A stretch of DNA of 64,000 nt, taken from Bradyrhizobium sp. Rc3b. GTDB taxonomy: Bacteria > Pseudomonadota > Alphaproteobacteria > Rhizobiales > Xanthobacteraceae. The translations under genes were made by a program, and so were the position numbers. Within the stretch, counting starts at the first letter, position 1; each line of letters opens with the position of its first letter. The stretch is from contig NZ_FOUS01000013.1 in assembly GCF_900114915.1 (NCBI RefSeq), positions 1 through 64,000 of the forward strand, written 5' to 3'. Positions 52,512 to 62,157 of this stretch are shown here, piece by piece. The notes under the pieces are model-generated. The model was not told the origin of the DNA and did not search any database. It saw nothing but the letters and a program-made list of their open reading frames with translations.

Positions 52512-53794
52512 TCATCCTCGGCGCCACCTTCTTCGGCTTCCTGATCCTCGGCGTCCCCGTCGCCTTCGCGATCGGTCTCTCGGCGATCTGCACCATCCTC
52601 TACGAGGGTCTGCCGGTCGCCGTCATCTTCCAGCAGATGATGTCGGGGATGAACATCTTCTCGTTCCTTGCCATCCCGTTCTTCGTCTTCAGCGGTGAGC
52701 TGATGCTGCATGGCGGCGTCGCCGACAAGATCGTGCAGCTCGCCAAGAATCTCGTCGGTCACATCCGCGGCGGGCTCGGCATGTCGAACGTGGTCGCCTG
52801 CACCCTGTTCGGCGGCGTCTCCGGCTCGCCGGTGGCCGACGTATCGGCGATGGGCGCGGTGATGATCCCGATGATGAAAAAAGAGGGGTTCGACACCGAC
52901 TACGCGGTCAATGTCACGACCCACGCCTCGCTGGTGGGCGCCTTGATGCCGACCAGCCACAACATGATCATTTATGCCCTGGCAGCCGGCGGCAAGGTCT
53001 CGATCGGCGCGCTGATCGCCGCAGGCCTCCTGCCGGCAATCGTGCTGATGGTGTGCATGCTGGTCGCCGCCTACGCTGTCGCGGTAAAGCGCGGCTATCC
53101 GGCCGGCAAGTTTCCGGGCTGGGCTGAGGTTTTTCGCTCGCTCGCGGCCGCGCTGCCGGGTCTTCTGATCGTCGGCATCATCCTGGCGGGCATCCTGTCC
53201 GGCGTCTTCACGGCAACCGAGTCTGCGGCCGTCGCGGTCACCTACACGATGCTGCTGACGTTCTTCATCTACCGCACCATGACCTGGAACAATTTCCTGC
53301 GCGCCGCCGCCAAGGCGGTGAAGACGACGGGCGTGGTGCTGCTGCTGATCGGCGTCTCCACCATGTTCCAGTACCTGATGGGGCTCTACGAGGTGGCGGA
53401 CCTTGCCGGCGACCTGATGAGCAAGGTCTCCACGCAGCCCTGGGTCATCTTCCTGCTCATCAACGTCATCCTGTTCGTGCTCGGCACGTTCATGGACATG
53501 GCCGCGACCATTCTGATCTGCACCCCGATCTTCCTGCCGATCGCGATGAAGGCGGGCATGGATCCGGTGCAGTTCGGCATGCTGATGCTGATCAATTGCG
53601 CCCTCGGGCTGAACACCCCGCCGGTCGGAACCACCCAGTTCGTGGGCTGCGCCATCGGCGGCATTTCGGTGGGCGCGGTGATGCGCACCATCCTGCCGTT
53701 CTACGCCGCGCTGATCGCAGCACTGATGTTCGTGACCTACGTCCCTGCATTCTCGCTGTGGCTGCCCCGCCTGCTGATGGGTTACAAGGGCTAG
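52502..53794 (+). CDS. TRAP transporter large permease (DctM family)
   Basis: 430 aa, about 11-12 transmembrane segments. Family pieces are ELIILGATFFGFLILGVPVAFAIG, GGVSGSPVADVSAMGAVMIPMMKKEGFDTDYAVNVTTHASLVGALMPTSHNMI and LMLINCALGLNTPPVGTTQFVGCAIG. It makes the transport path with the Na+ gradient. The SDR follows 21 bp later. Confidence 0.95.
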   Translation: MELIILGATFFGFLILGVPVAFAIGLSAICTILYEGLPVAVIFQQMMSGMNIFSFLAIPFFVFSGELMLHGGVADKIVQLAKNLVGHIRGGLGMSNVVACTLFGGVSGSPVADVSAMGAVMIPMMKKEGFDTDYAVNVTTHASLVGALMPTSHNMIIYALAAGGKVSIGALIAAGLLPAIVLMVCMLVAAYAVAVKRGYPAGKFPGWAEVFRSLAAALPGLLIVGIILAGILSGVFTATESAAVAVTYTMLLTFFIYRTMTWNNFLRAAAKAVKTTGVVLLLIGVSTMFQYLMGLYEVADLAGDLMSKVSTQPWVIFLLINVILFVLGTFMDMAATILICTPIFLPIAMKAGMDPVQFGMLMLINCALGLNTPPVGTTQFVGCAIGGISVGAVMRTILPFYAALIAALMFVTYVPAFSLWLPRLLMGYKG

Positions 53795-53815
53795 CAGCTA
53801 CAGGAGAAGCTATCA

Positions 53816-54622
53816 GTGACTGACTATCGCAAGCTCTTTGATCTCACCGGCAAGACGGCCGTGGTGCTCGGCGCCGCATCGGGCATCGGCAAATCGTCGG
53901 CCGAAGCGCTGGCTGGGCTCGGGGCCCGCGTTGTTTGCGCCGATCGCGCGCTTGACGCCGCGGAGGCGACCGCCGTCGGCATTCGCGACAAGGGCGGCTG
54001 GGCTGAAGCAGCCAGCTGTGACGCCGCAAGCGCTGCGGACGTCAATGCGCTGGCCAAAACGGTGATGCAGAAATTTCCGCGGCTCGACATCGCGGTGACG
54101 ACGCCCGGGCTCAACATCCGCAAGACCATCCTCGACTACACCGAGGAGGATCTCGACCGCGTCCTCAGCCTCAACGTCAAGGGCACGGTGTGGTTCTTCC
54201 AGGCCTTCGGCCGCATCATGGTCGCGCAAAAGGGCGGCACCATCATCGCCTGCTCGTCGGTGCGCGCGGTGACCATCGAGCCTGGCCTCGGCGTCTACGG
54301 CTCGACCAAGGCGGCGATCGGCCTGCTGGTGAAGGGCTTTGCCTCAGAGGTCGGCCATGCCGGCGTGCGCGTCAACGCGATCGCGCCGAGCATCGCGGAG
54401 ACCGCGCTGACCGGCCCGTTCAAGCAGCGGCCAGACATCTATAATCTCTACGCCGGCCATACCGTGTTCAACCGCTGGAGCAGCGCCGACGAAGTCGCGA
54501 CCGCCGTGGCCTATCTCGCTTCGGACGCCGCGAGCTATGTCAGCGGCAGCACGATGTTCGTCGATGGCGGCTGGACCGCCGTCGACGGTCCGCCGACCGG
54601 TCTCACCCAGCTGCACAAATAG
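53816..54622 (+). CDS. Short-chain dehydrogenase/reductase
   Basis: 268 aa. Cofactor motif VVLGAASGIGKSSAEALAGLGA, catalytic Ser in IACSSVRAV, Tyr-x3-Lys in YGSTKAA and the C-terminal SYVSGSTMFVDGG are as expected. GTG start with AGGAGAAGC upstream. Last gene of the TRAP operon, so it probably handles the imported hydroxy or keto compound. Confidence 0.93.
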   Translation: MTDYRKLFDLTGKTAVVLGAASGIGKSSAEALAGLGARVVCADRALDAAEATAVGIRDKGGWAEAASCDAASAADVNALAKTVMQKFPRLDIAVTTPGLNIRKTILDYTEEDLDRVLSLNVKGTVWFFQAFGRIMVAQKGGTIIACSSVRAVTIEPGLGVYGSTKAAIGLLVKGFASEVGHAGVRVNAIAPSIAETALTGPFKQRPDIYNLYAGHTVFNRWSSADEVATAVAYLASDAASYVSGSTMFVDGGWTAVDGPPTGLTQLHK

Positions 54623-54636
54623 GGCGTCATCGGCAT

Positions 54637-55326
54637 CTAGCCGGTAAAGCCAGCGCGCTGGCGCAGGTCCTTCCGATCTGCGCCGGTCAGCAACGCGATC
54701 AGCGCCGCCGCCTCTTTCGGATGCGCCGCCCGCGCGGTCACGCCGGCCGTGTACATTGTCACGAGTTCGCAGCCGGGGGGCAGCGCCCCCGACAGTGCAA
54801 TGCCATCTGTCGCGATGATCTCGGTCGCCTGCGTGCATCCGATCGGCCGCGTCGCCGTGGACGCCGCGAGCTCCCGCATCGCGGTTGCACCGTTCGGAAA
54901 GATCTTGAGGCGCGATGCCACCTCATAGGCGATGCCGAGCTGGTCCAGCACTTTTGCGAAATGCTGGCCCGCGGTCGAGGCCTTGGTGTCGGGGACGTAG
55001 ATCGCATCGGCGCTGCGCAGCACCTCGCGCAGATCGGCCTCGGTCTTCACCGTCACCTTGGCATCGCGGCTGCGGACCGCCAGCGCGGTCTCGACCCGGC
55101 CGACATCCGTGATCGAGGAGGGGACGATGAGCTTCTCCTCGGCAAGCCTCGCAAGCAGCGCCTGCGTCAGGATCACGAGATCGGCCGGCATGCTCGCGCG
55201 CAGCTTGTCCGCCATCACGCCGACCGCACCAAATTCGCCGTCGATACCGAGACCGGTTTGCGCCTTGAAGGCCTCGGTGACGCCGCGCACCAGGCCTTGT
55301 GCCGCGCCTCCGCTCAAAACGTTCAT
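54637..55326 (-). CDS. ModA-like binding-fold protein without signal peptide
   Basis: 229 aa. The type II binding-protein fold (MNVLSGGAAQGLVRGVTEAFKAQTG at the start, ADLVILTQALLARLAEE, then YVPDTKASTAGQHFAKVL) resembles molybdate-binding ModA and related MoaE-type accessory proteins. There is no signal peptide, so it is probably cytoplasmic. It begins 6 bp after the hydroxylase large subunit stop on the same strand. A molybdate/cofactor delivery role for the hydroxylase is an attractive but untested guess. Confidence 0.7.
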   Translation of the reverse strand: MNVLSGGAAQGLVRGVTEAFKAQTGLGIDGEFGAVGVMADKLRASMPADLVILTQALLARLAEEKLIVPSSITDVGRVETALAVRSRDAKVTVKTEADLREVLRSADAIYVPDTKASTAGQHFAKVLDQLGIAYEVASRLKIFPNGATAMRELAASTATRPIGCTQATEIIATDGIALSGALPPGCELVTMYTAGVTARAAHPKEAAALIALLTGADRKDLRQRAGFTG

Positions 55327-55331
55327 TGTCG

Positions 55332-57464
55332 TCAAGACGCACGCTCCATCGCTGCAATGATCTTGTCGCGCGTGATCGGCAGGTCGCGCACGCGGACGCC
55401 GAGGCAATCGTGAACCGCATTCGCGATCGCCGCCGTCACCGGCCCGTGCGCAGCCTCGCCGGCGCCGACCGGCTCGATCTCCGGGCGCTGGATGATCTCG
55501 ACATCCACCGCCGGCACCTCGCTGAAGGTCAGGATCGGATAGTCGGTCCAGGACGTCGAGGTGATGCGGGTCCGGTCGAAGCGGACGCGCTCCTTCAGCA
55601 CCCAGCTCGTGGCCTGGATTGCGCCGCCCTCGATCTGGTTGATCACGCCGTCCGGATTGATGGCCTCGCCGACATCGACGGCGAGCGTCAACCGCCTCAC
55701 GCTGATATCGTCGGCGCCCTCGATCTCGGCGATGGCAGCGCAATAGGCGCCCGTATTCTTGTAGCGAGCAAAGCCGACGCCGTGTCCGATGCCCGATCGC
55801 TTCTGCGGCTTCCACGCGGCGCGCCTCGCCGCGGCGCGGATGACGTCTCTGGCCCGTTCGTCCCGCAGATGCCGCAGACGGAACGCGATCGGATCTTCGC
55901 CGCGCAGGGCGGCGATCTCGTCGAGCAGGGACTCGATGGCGAAGACATTGCCTTGGCCGCCCAGCGTCCGCAACGCCGAGGTCCGCACCGGCATGGTCAG
56001 CAGCCGGTGGCTCGTGATGGTCCAGCCCGGGAAGTCATAGAGCGGAACGGAGTTGCGGTCGCCGCCGCCGCCATTGGCCGCGGGCGGATTGGTCGAGATC
56101 ATGCGGGGATGGGGATTGGCGATCTCGGTTGCCGCGAGCAGCGCCGGCTGCGCCGCGCGTCCCGGCCTTGCTGCATGGCCGTTGCTCCAGATCGCATGGC
56201 GCCAGCCGGTGATCTCGTTGCCTGCGTCGAGATCGGCCTCGATCTCGATGGCCATCGCCGCCCCAAAGGGCGCGTGGGACATCTCGTCGTGGCGTGACCA
56301 CTGCACCCGCACCGGACGGCCGCCAGCGGCCTTGGCCAGGAGCACGGCGTCGAGCGCGACGTCGTCGGCCGCGTTGTGCCCATAGCATCCGGCGCCCTCG
56401 ATGTGCTCGACGACGATGTTCTCGGCCGGCAGCTTGAGGACGATTGCGAGATCGGCGCGCAGCAGGTAGACGCCCTGGCTATGCGTCCAGACATGGACAC
56501 GATCGCCGTCCCATTGTGCGACGGCGCAGGACGGCGCGATCGAGGCGTGGGCGATGTAGGGGCGGGTGTATTGCCGGCGGAGGGTTTGGGCGGGTTTGTG
56601 CGCTGGCCCCGCCGCCTTGGTGTCGATGACGGTGGTCTCGAGCGGTTGGCTCTTCAAAAAGCCCGCCAGATCATCTTCATCCGGCAACGGCTCACCGGCC
56701 GACCACGTCGCGCCCTTGCGCAGAGCCTTGAGGGCCGCGTCCGCCGCCGCCTCGTTGTCGGCAACCACGCCGGCAAAGCCGCCGTCGCGGACGATCGCAA
56801 CGAGGCCGGGGACGGCGCGTGCAGCCTCCTCATTCAGTGCGATCAATTTGGCGCCCGAGATATCCGGCCGCAGCACGCGCCCATGCACCAGTCCCGGCAG
56901 CGCAAAGTCGTGAATGAAGCGCGGCCGCGCGAGCACCTTGTCGGGAATGTCGACACGCTGGACCGAGCGTCCGGCGACGGTGCGCCCGGCGGCACTCTTC
57001 GCTGTCGGGCCTGCGGTGGCGTCGTGGTCGAGCGAGACCTCGTCCATCAACTCCCAATAGCTGGTCCTGACATTGCCGGGACCCGAGATGGTGCCGTCAT
57101 CGATATCGAGCCGCGATGCATCGACGCCGAGACGTTCCGATGCCGCGCGAAGGAAGCGCTGGCGGACTTCGGCACAGACCTGGCGCAGCGCGCGGCCGGA
57201 CTGCTGGATCGAGAGACTGCCCGAGGTGACGCCTTCATTCGGGCTGGTCGCCGTCGAGGCGCGGATCATCGCGATCCTGACGATCTCGACGTCGAGTTCG
57301 TCCGCCGCGATCTGCGCCAGTGCCGTGACGATGCCCTGGCCGATCTCGACCTTGCCGGGCGAGATCGCCACACGGCCGTCATCGGTGAATCGCACCCATG
57401 ACGACAGCTTGGGATTGGCCGCGAGGCTGACCGGCAGCTTCGGGGCAGGAGAGGGCGCGCTCAT
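55332..57464 (-). CDS. Molybdenum hydroxylase large subunit (isoquinoline/nicotinate-dehydrogenase-like)
   Basis: 710 aa. GKVEIGQGIVTALAQIAADELD, then VEHIEGAGCYGHNAADDVALDAVLLAKAAGGRPVRVQW and GGQGNVFAIESLLDEIAAL, and GVINQIEGGAIQATSWVLKE near the end are the conserved blocks of xanthine-dehydrogenase-family molybdopterin subunits of the IorB group. GEAAHGPVTAAIAN near the C terminus holds the catalytic Glu. It oxidises a carbon in an N-heterocycle or aldehyde. Start at 57464 overlaps the small subunit by 4 bp. The longer ORF to 57755 overlaps that subunit and is rejected. Confidence 0.92.
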   Translation of the reverse strand: MSAPSPAPKLPVSLAANPKLSSWVRFTDDGRVAISPGKVEIGQGIVTALAQIAADELDVEIVRIAMIRASTATSPNEGVTSGSLSIQQSGRALRQVCAEVRQRFLRAASERLGVDASRLDIDDGTISGPGNVRTSYWELMDEVSLDHDATAGPTAKSAAGRTVAGRSVQRVDIPDKVLARPRFIHDFALPGLVHGRVLRPDISGAKLIALNEEAARAVPGLVAIVRDGGFAGVVADNEAAADAALKALRKGATWSAGEPLPDEDDLAGFLKSQPLETTVIDTKAAGPAHKPAQTLRRQYTRPYIAHASIAPSCAVAQWDGDRVHVWTHSQGVYLLRADLAIVLKLPAENIVVEHIEGAGCYGHNAADDVALDAVLLAKAAGGRPVRVQWSRHDEMSHAPFGAAMAIEIEADLDAGNEITGWRHAIWSNGHAARPGRAAQPALLAATEIANPHPRMISTNPPAANGGGGDRNSVPLYDFPGWTITSHRLLTMPVRTSALRTLGGQGNVFAIESLLDEIAALRGEDPIAFRLRHLRDERARDVIRAAARRAAWKPQKRSGIGHGVGFARYKNTGAYCAAIAEIEGADDISVRRLTLAVDVGEAINPDGVINQIEGGAIQATSWVLKERVRFDRTRITSTSWTDYPILTFSEVPAVDVEIIQRPEIEPVGAGEAAHGPVTAAIANAVHDCLGVRVRDLPITRDKIIAAMERAS

Positions 57465-57931
57465 GACGTCGCCACCTCTGCTGCCGCACGCAACACGGCG
57501 CGGACCATGCGGTTGTGCGACCCGCAGCGGCACAGATTGCGATCCAGCGCGGCCCTGACCTCGGCCTCCGTCGGGGACGGATTGCGCTTCAGCAGCGCCG
57601 CCGCGCTGATCAGGATCCCCGCGACACAATAGCCGCACTGCATCGCCTGTTCGGCGATGAAGGAGCGCTGCAGCGGATGCGACTGCTCCACTGTCCCGAG
57701 GCCTTCCACCGTGACGACGTCCTTGTCCGCGACCGACCACATCGGCATGTCGCATGAGGACATTGCGCGGTCACCGACCATGACATGGCAGGCGCCGCAC
57801 TCCCCGGCGCCGCAGCCGAAATGCGGCCCAGTGATGCCGAGTTGGCTGCGTAGCACATCAAGCAGCATCTGGTCGGGATCTACATCCACGGCGATCGCCG
57901 CGCCGTTGAGCCGGAATTGAACGGAGGGCAT
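57461..57931 (-). CDS. Molybdenum hydroxylase [2Fe-2S] subunit
   Basis: 156 aa. Eight cysteines bind two clusters: Cys40, Cys45, Cys48 and Cys60 (CGAGECGAC...C) for the plant-ferredoxin-type cluster, Cys99, Cys102, Cys134 and Cys136 (QCGYC...CRC) for the second. Length and order match IorA/NicA-type small subunits. It passes electrons from the molybdenum site. It is the first gene of the minus operon, 13 bp from the Bug gene end. Confidence 0.95.
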   Translation of the reverse strand: MPSVQFRLNGAAIAVDVDPDQMLLDVLRSQLGITGPHFGCGAGECGACHVMVGDRAMSSCDMPMWSVADKDVVTVEGLGTVEQSHPLQRSFIAEQAMQCGYCVAGILISAAALLKRNPSPTEAEVRAALDRNLCRCGSHNRMVRAVLRAAAEVATS

Positions 57932-57944
57932 GAGCAGTACGGCC

Positions 57945-58919
57945 TCAGGACTTGTCGAACTTCTTGACGACGTCGGCCCATTTTTCGATGTCGCCGCGCA
58001 GGAATTTATCGAACTGCTCCGGCGTCATCGACATGGGCACGGCGCCCTGTTCCGTCCAGAGCTTGACGATGTCGGGCCGCTTCACCATTGCGTTTACGGC
58101 TGCATTGAGCTTGTCGATCACGGGCTTGGGTGTTCCCGCGGGCGCCATCAGGCCGAGCCAGATCGTGGCCTCGTAGCCTGCTACACCGGCTTCACCTGAT
58201 GTCGGCACGTTCGGCAGCACGGTCGAACGCTGCTTGCCTGTCGTGGCGAGCGCGCGCACCTGATTCTCGGCGATGTTCGGCGCCATCGCCGGCACCGCGT
58301 CGATCATCATCTGCACCTGTCCGCCGATCACGCCGCTGCGCGCCTCGCCGCTGTTGCGATAGGGCACGTGCACGACATCGATGCCGGCCATGGCTTTGAA
58401 CAGCTCGCCGGCCATGTGGTAGGGCGTGCCTTGGCCCGAGGAAGCGTAATTCAGCTTGCCCGGCTGCGCCTTGGCGAGCGCGATGAACTCGGCCAGCGTC
58501 TTCGCCGGGACCTGCGGGTTCACCACGATGACGAGATCGGAATAATTCACCGGCGCGATCGGCGCGAGGTCGCGCATCAGCTCGTATTTGCGCTTGTCCG
58601 CCGTCAGCAGCGATTCATTCGCGGTCTGGGTGTTGGACATCATCAGCAGCGTGTAGCCGTCGGCCGGTGATTTCGCGGCCTCAATGGTGCCGATGACGCC
58701 GCCGGCGCCGGTGCGGTTTTCGACCACGAAGGGCTGACCAAAACTCTCCTGGAGCACGTTGGCGATCAGCCGGGCCGCGACGTCGGCCGGCCCGCCCGCG
58801 CCGAACGGCACGACGATACGGACCGAATGGCTGGGATAATCCTGCGCGAATGAGGGGGCTGCGGAGAATGCAGCAAGCAGGCCGGCCGCCAATGCCAGCA
58901 CGGATCTTCGGGCGATCAT
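57945..58919 (-). CDS. Bug/TctC-type tripartite tricarboxylate transporter binding protein
   Basis: 324 aa with a signal peptide (residues 1-25, ending FAQ). Family features: YPSHSVRIVVPFGAGGPADVAARLIANVLQESFGQPFVVENRTGAGGVIG and YRNSGEARSGVIGGQVQMMID. GGGAGG lies 6 nt before the ATG. Bug proteins bind carboxylates for TctAB-type membrane partners, which are not nearby. It precedes the hydroxylase operon on the same strand and may supply its substrate. Confidence 0.92.
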   Translation of the reverse strand: MIARRSVLALAAGLLAAFSAAPSFAQDYPSHSVRIVVPFGAGGPADVAARLIANVLQESFGQPFVVENRTGAGGVIGTIEAAKSPADGYTLLMMSNTQTANESLLTADKRKYELMRDLAPIAPVNYSDLVIVVNPQVPAKTLAEFIALAKAQPGKLNYASSGQGTPYHMAGELFKAMAGIDVVHVPYRNSGEARSGVIGGQVQMMIDAVPAMAPNIAENQVRALATTGKQRSTVLPNVPTSGEAGVAGYEATIWLGLMAPAGTPKPVIDKLNAAVNAMVKRPDIVKLWTEQGAVPMSMTPEQFDKFLRGDIEKWADVVKKFDKS

Positions 58920-59151
58920 GCCCACCTCCCTGATATCGTTCTTGTTGGCCGGCACTGTAGCGGCAGGGAATGCGGACTGTCGACGGCTCACAAAGTCGAT
59001 TGTATCAGGGAATATCGCGCGGTTTTCGGTGTGACTGCGCCGCCTTCGCGCTTGCAGCAGGAACCCGCGGCGCGCGCTTTGAGCAAATCGCATGGGCCGT
59101 GCCGGATAAATGCGCTCGGCTGGCTGGTATTTTGGTGTTACGAACTGGGGC

Positions 59152-61239
59152 ATGAACCAGCACGCCAAAATCGAAATCCGCCATTCGACCTGTCCGCATG
59201 ATTGCCCCTCGGCCTGCGCCCTCGATGTCGAGGTGGTCGAAGGCCGCAGCATCGGCCGTGTCCGCGGTTCGAAAAAGCAGACCTACACGGCCGGTGTCGT
59301 CTGCGCCAAGGTTGCCCGCTACGCCGAGCGCATACATCACCCCGAGCGGGTCACGTTTCCGATGCGCCGCATTGGGCCGAAGGGCTCGGGGCAATTCGCG
59401 CGCATCTCCTGGGACGAGGCGCTGGACGAGATTGGGCATCGCTTCAATCAAGCCGAACGCGAGTTCGGCGCGGAATCGATCTGGCCCTATTATTACGCCG
59501 GCACGATGGGCCTGGTGATGCGCGACGGTCTCAACCGTCTCACGCATGTGAAGAAATATTCGCGCTTCTATCAAACCATCTGCGCCAATGTCGCGCGCAT
59601 CGGATTCGCGATCGGCACCGGCAAGATCGCCGGCGTCGACCCGCGCGAGATGGCGCTGTCCGACCTCGTCGTGATCTGGGGCACCAACCCCGTCAACACG
59701 CAGGTCAATGTGATGACGCACGCCTCCCGCGCCCGCAAGGAGCGCGGCGCGAAGATTGCGGCGGTCGACATCTACGACAACGAGACTATGAAGCAGGCTG
59801 ACATCAAGATCATCCTGCGCCCCGGCACCGACGGCGCCTTCGCCTGCGGCGTCATGCATGTCCTGTTCCGCGACGGCTACGCCGACCGCGCCTACATGGA
59901 CAAATACACCGACTGCCCGGCCGAGCTCGAGGCGCATCTGAAGACGCGCACGCCGGAATGGGCGTCCGCGATTTGCGGCGTGCCGGTGGCCGAAATCGAA
60001 GCCTTCGCGAAAGCGGTTGGCGAGACCAAGCGCACCTTCTTCCGCTTTGGCTACGGCTTTACGCGCAGCCGTAATGGTGCGACCCAGATGCATGCGGCAA
60101 ATAGCATTCCCGCGGTGACCGGCGCCTGGCAGTATGAGGGCGGCGGCGCCTTCTTCAACAATTACGCGCTGTGGCATTTCAACGAATCCATCATCGAGGG
60201 CCACGACGCCATCGACCCGAGCATTCGCGCGCTCGACCAGTCCAAGATCGGCCGTATCCTCACCGGCGATGCCGAGGCCCTGCGCGGCAAGGGGCCAGTC
60301 AAGGCGATGCTGATCCAGAACACCAATCCGATGACGGTGGCGCCGGAGCAGGCGCTGGTGCGGCAGGGCTTTGCGCGTGAGGATCTGTTCGTCGCGGTGC
60401 ACGAGCAGTTCATGACCGAGACCGCGCAAATGGCCGACATCGTGCTGCCGGCCACCATGTTCATGGAGCATGACGATCTCTATTACGGCGGCGGCCACCA
60501 GCACATCTCGGTCGGGCCGAAGCTGATCGACCCGCCCGGCGAATGCCGCTCCAACCACGAGGTCCTGCAGGCCCTGGCGCCGCGGCTCGATGCCAGGCAT
60601 CAAGGTTTCGAGATGACGCCGCGCGAATTGATCGACGCGACCTTGAGGCTGAGCAACCACGGCGACATCGGCGGCCTCGAAGCCGACATCTGGCGCGACC
60701 TGCAACCGGACTTCCGCACCTCTCATTATCTCGACGGCTTTGCCCATGCCGACGGGAAATTCCACTTCAAAGCCGATTGGGCGCATCCGCCGTTCGGCGT
60801 GACCATGGGCGATTTCGACAAGATGCCGTCGCTGCCGGATCATTGGGCGGTGATCGAGCACAGCGATCAGGCCCATCCGTTCCGGCTCGCCACCAGCCCT
60901 TCGCGCAGCTTCCTCAACACCACCTTCAACGAGACGCCGTCCTCGCAGGCGCGCGAGGGCAAGGCGAGCGTGATGATCCATCCGCTGGATGCTGCCGCCC
61001 TCGACATTGCCGACGGCGATACGGTGACGCTCGGCAACACTCGCGGAGAGACCACGCTGGTGGCGACGCTGTTCGACGGGGTGCGGCGCGGTGTCCTGAT
61101 CGCGGAATCCGTTCATCCAAATAAGAACCACATCGGCGGCCGCGGCATCAACATGCTGACCGGAGCCGAAACCGTCGCGCCGATCGGCGGCGCGGCGTTC
61201 CATGACAACAAGGTCTGGATCAGGAAGGCTGCGAGCTGA
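59152..61239 (+). CDS. Molybdopterin-dependent oxidoreductase (DMSO-reductase family)
   Basis: 695 aa. The N-terminal [4Fe-4S] cysteines are Cys14, Cys18, Cys22 and Cys51 (TCPHDCPSAC...VVCAK). Molybdopterin-binding blocks follow: YYYAGTMGLVMRDGLNRLTHV, DLVVIWGTNPVNTQVNVMTHASRARKERGAKIAAVDIYDNETMKQADIKIILRPGTDGAFACGVMHVL, and the C-terminal RLATSPSRSFLNTTFNETPSSQAREGKASVMIHPLDAAAL domain. Cytoplasmic, as no Tat signal is seen. Substrate unknown. The antisense frame of 963 codons here is a shadow of this gene. Confidence 0.93.
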   Translation: MNQHAKIEIRHSTCPHDCPSACALDVEVVEGRSIGRVRGSKKQTYTAGVVCAKVARYAERIHHPERVTFPMRRIGPKGSGQFARISWDEALDEIGHRFNQAEREFGAESIWPYYYAGTMGLVMRDGLNRLTHVKKYSRFYQTICANVARIGFAIGTGKIAGVDPREMALSDLVVIWGTNPVNTQVNVMTHASRARKERGAKIAAVDIYDNETMKQADIKIILRPGTDGAFACGVMHVLFRDGYADRAYMDKYTDCPAELEAHLKTRTPEWASAICGVPVAEIEAFAKAVGETKRTFFRFGYGFTRSRNGATQMHAANSIPAVTGAWQYEGGGAFFNNYALWHFNESIIEGHDAIDPSIRALDQSKIGRILTGDAEALRGKGPVKAMLIQNTNPMTVAPEQALVRQGFAREDLFVAVHEQFMTETAQMADIVLPATMFMEHDDLYYGGGHQHISVGPKLIDPPGECRSNHEVLQALAPRLDARHQGFEMTPRELIDATLRLSNHGDIGGLEADIWRDLQPDFRTSHYLDGFAHADGKFHFKADWAHPPFGVTMGDFDKMPSLPDHWAVIEHSDQAHPFRLATSPSRSFLNTTFNETPSSQAREGKASVMIHPLDAAALDIADGDTVTLGNTRGETTLVATLFDGVRRGVLIAESVHPNKNHIGGRGINMLTGAETVAPIGGAAFHDNKVWIRKAAS

Positions 61240-61374
61240 GGCGCGGCTCGCGCTTCGGTCGCCCCGCAAATTGCGTCGAGGCGCTAAAGCGGCGCCGCGC
61301 CACAGTTTGCGCTTGCACCTATCGCCCAAGCTGCCGCAAATGGCGGCAAACGGGAGCAAGGAAGCGAGCGTGCC

Positions 61375-62157
61375 ATGACCGACACCACAGCCGTCGTCAC
61401 CGAGAAGCGCGGGCAGGCGCTCTGGATCACCATCAACCGGCCGGACAAGCGCAACGCTCTGAACGGCGAGGTGATCGCCGGCATCGGCAAAAGCTATCGC
61501 GACGCGCATGAAGACAAGGACGTCCGCGTCATCGTGCTGACGGGCGCGGGCGACAAGGCGTTCTGCGCGGGCGCTGACTTGCAGAATTCCGGCGCCGCTT
61601 TCGCGATGGACCATTCCAAACCAAATGTCGACTATGCCGATCTGCTGCGCTTGTCGCAGAATGCGACGAAGCCGGCGATTGCGCGGGTCGGCGGCGTCTG
61701 CATGGCGGGCGGCATGGGCCTGCTCTGCATGACCGACATGGCGGTCGCAGCCGATCACGTCATCTTCGGCCTGCCTGAGGTGAAAGTCGGCGTGTTCCCG
61801 ATGCAGGTGTTGAGCCTTTTGCAGACCATCGCGCCGCCGCGGCTCGTCAACGAATGGGCGCTCACCGGCGAGCCGTTCGGCGCCAAGGCCGCGCACGCTG
61901 CGGGCCTTCTCAACTACATGGTGCCAGCGGCCGAATTAGACGCTAAGGTCGACTGGCTGATCGGCCGCATCGTCGACAAATCCCCAACCGCGATCCGCCG
62001 CGGCAAATACGCCATGCGCGCCATAGCCTCGATGTCGTTCGACGAGAGCATCGCCTACACCGAAAGCCAGATCGCGCTGCTGGCCATGACCGAGGACGCC
62101 AAGGAAGGCTTGAAAGCTTTCAGCGAGAAGCGCAAACCGTCCTGGTCGGGAAGATAA
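61375..62157 (+). CDS. Enoyl-CoA hydratase/isomerase family protein
   Basis: 260 aa. Crotonase motifs: ALWITINRPDKRNALNGEVIAGIGKSY, LTGAGDKAFCAGADL (oxyanion loop) and ARVGGVCMAGGMGLLCMTDMAVAADHVIFGLPEVKVGVFP, where the usual second catalytic Glu may be in the GLPEV segment. It hydrates an enoyl-CoA or catalyses a relative reaction. It is 135 bp behind the oxidoreductase. No other beta-oxidation gene adjoins, so its role is open. Confidence 0.9.
   Translation: MTDTTAVVTEKRGQALWITINRPDKRNALNGEVIAGIGKSYRDAHEDKDVRVIVLTGAGDKAFCAGADLQNSGAAFAMDHSKPNVDYADLLRLSQNATKPAIARVGGVCMAGGMGLLCMTDMAVAADHVIFGLPEVKVGVFPMQVLSLLQTIAPPRLVNEWALTGEPFGAKAAHAAGLLNYMVPAAELDAKVDWLIGRIVDKSPTAIRRGKYAMRAIASMSFDESIAYTESQIALLAMTEDAKEGLKAFSEKRKPSWSGR

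Noticed and set aside
55299..56297. 332-codon plus-strand frame opposite the hydroxylase
   Set aside because: Antisense to the large subunit and mostly Arg/Asp/Gly; no motif.
59005..61896. 963-codon open frame on the minus strand
   Set aside because: Fully antisense to the molybdopterin oxidoreductase and the start of the hydratase; composition is Arg/His/Gly-rich as expected from GC-rich complementary codons, and there is no domain.
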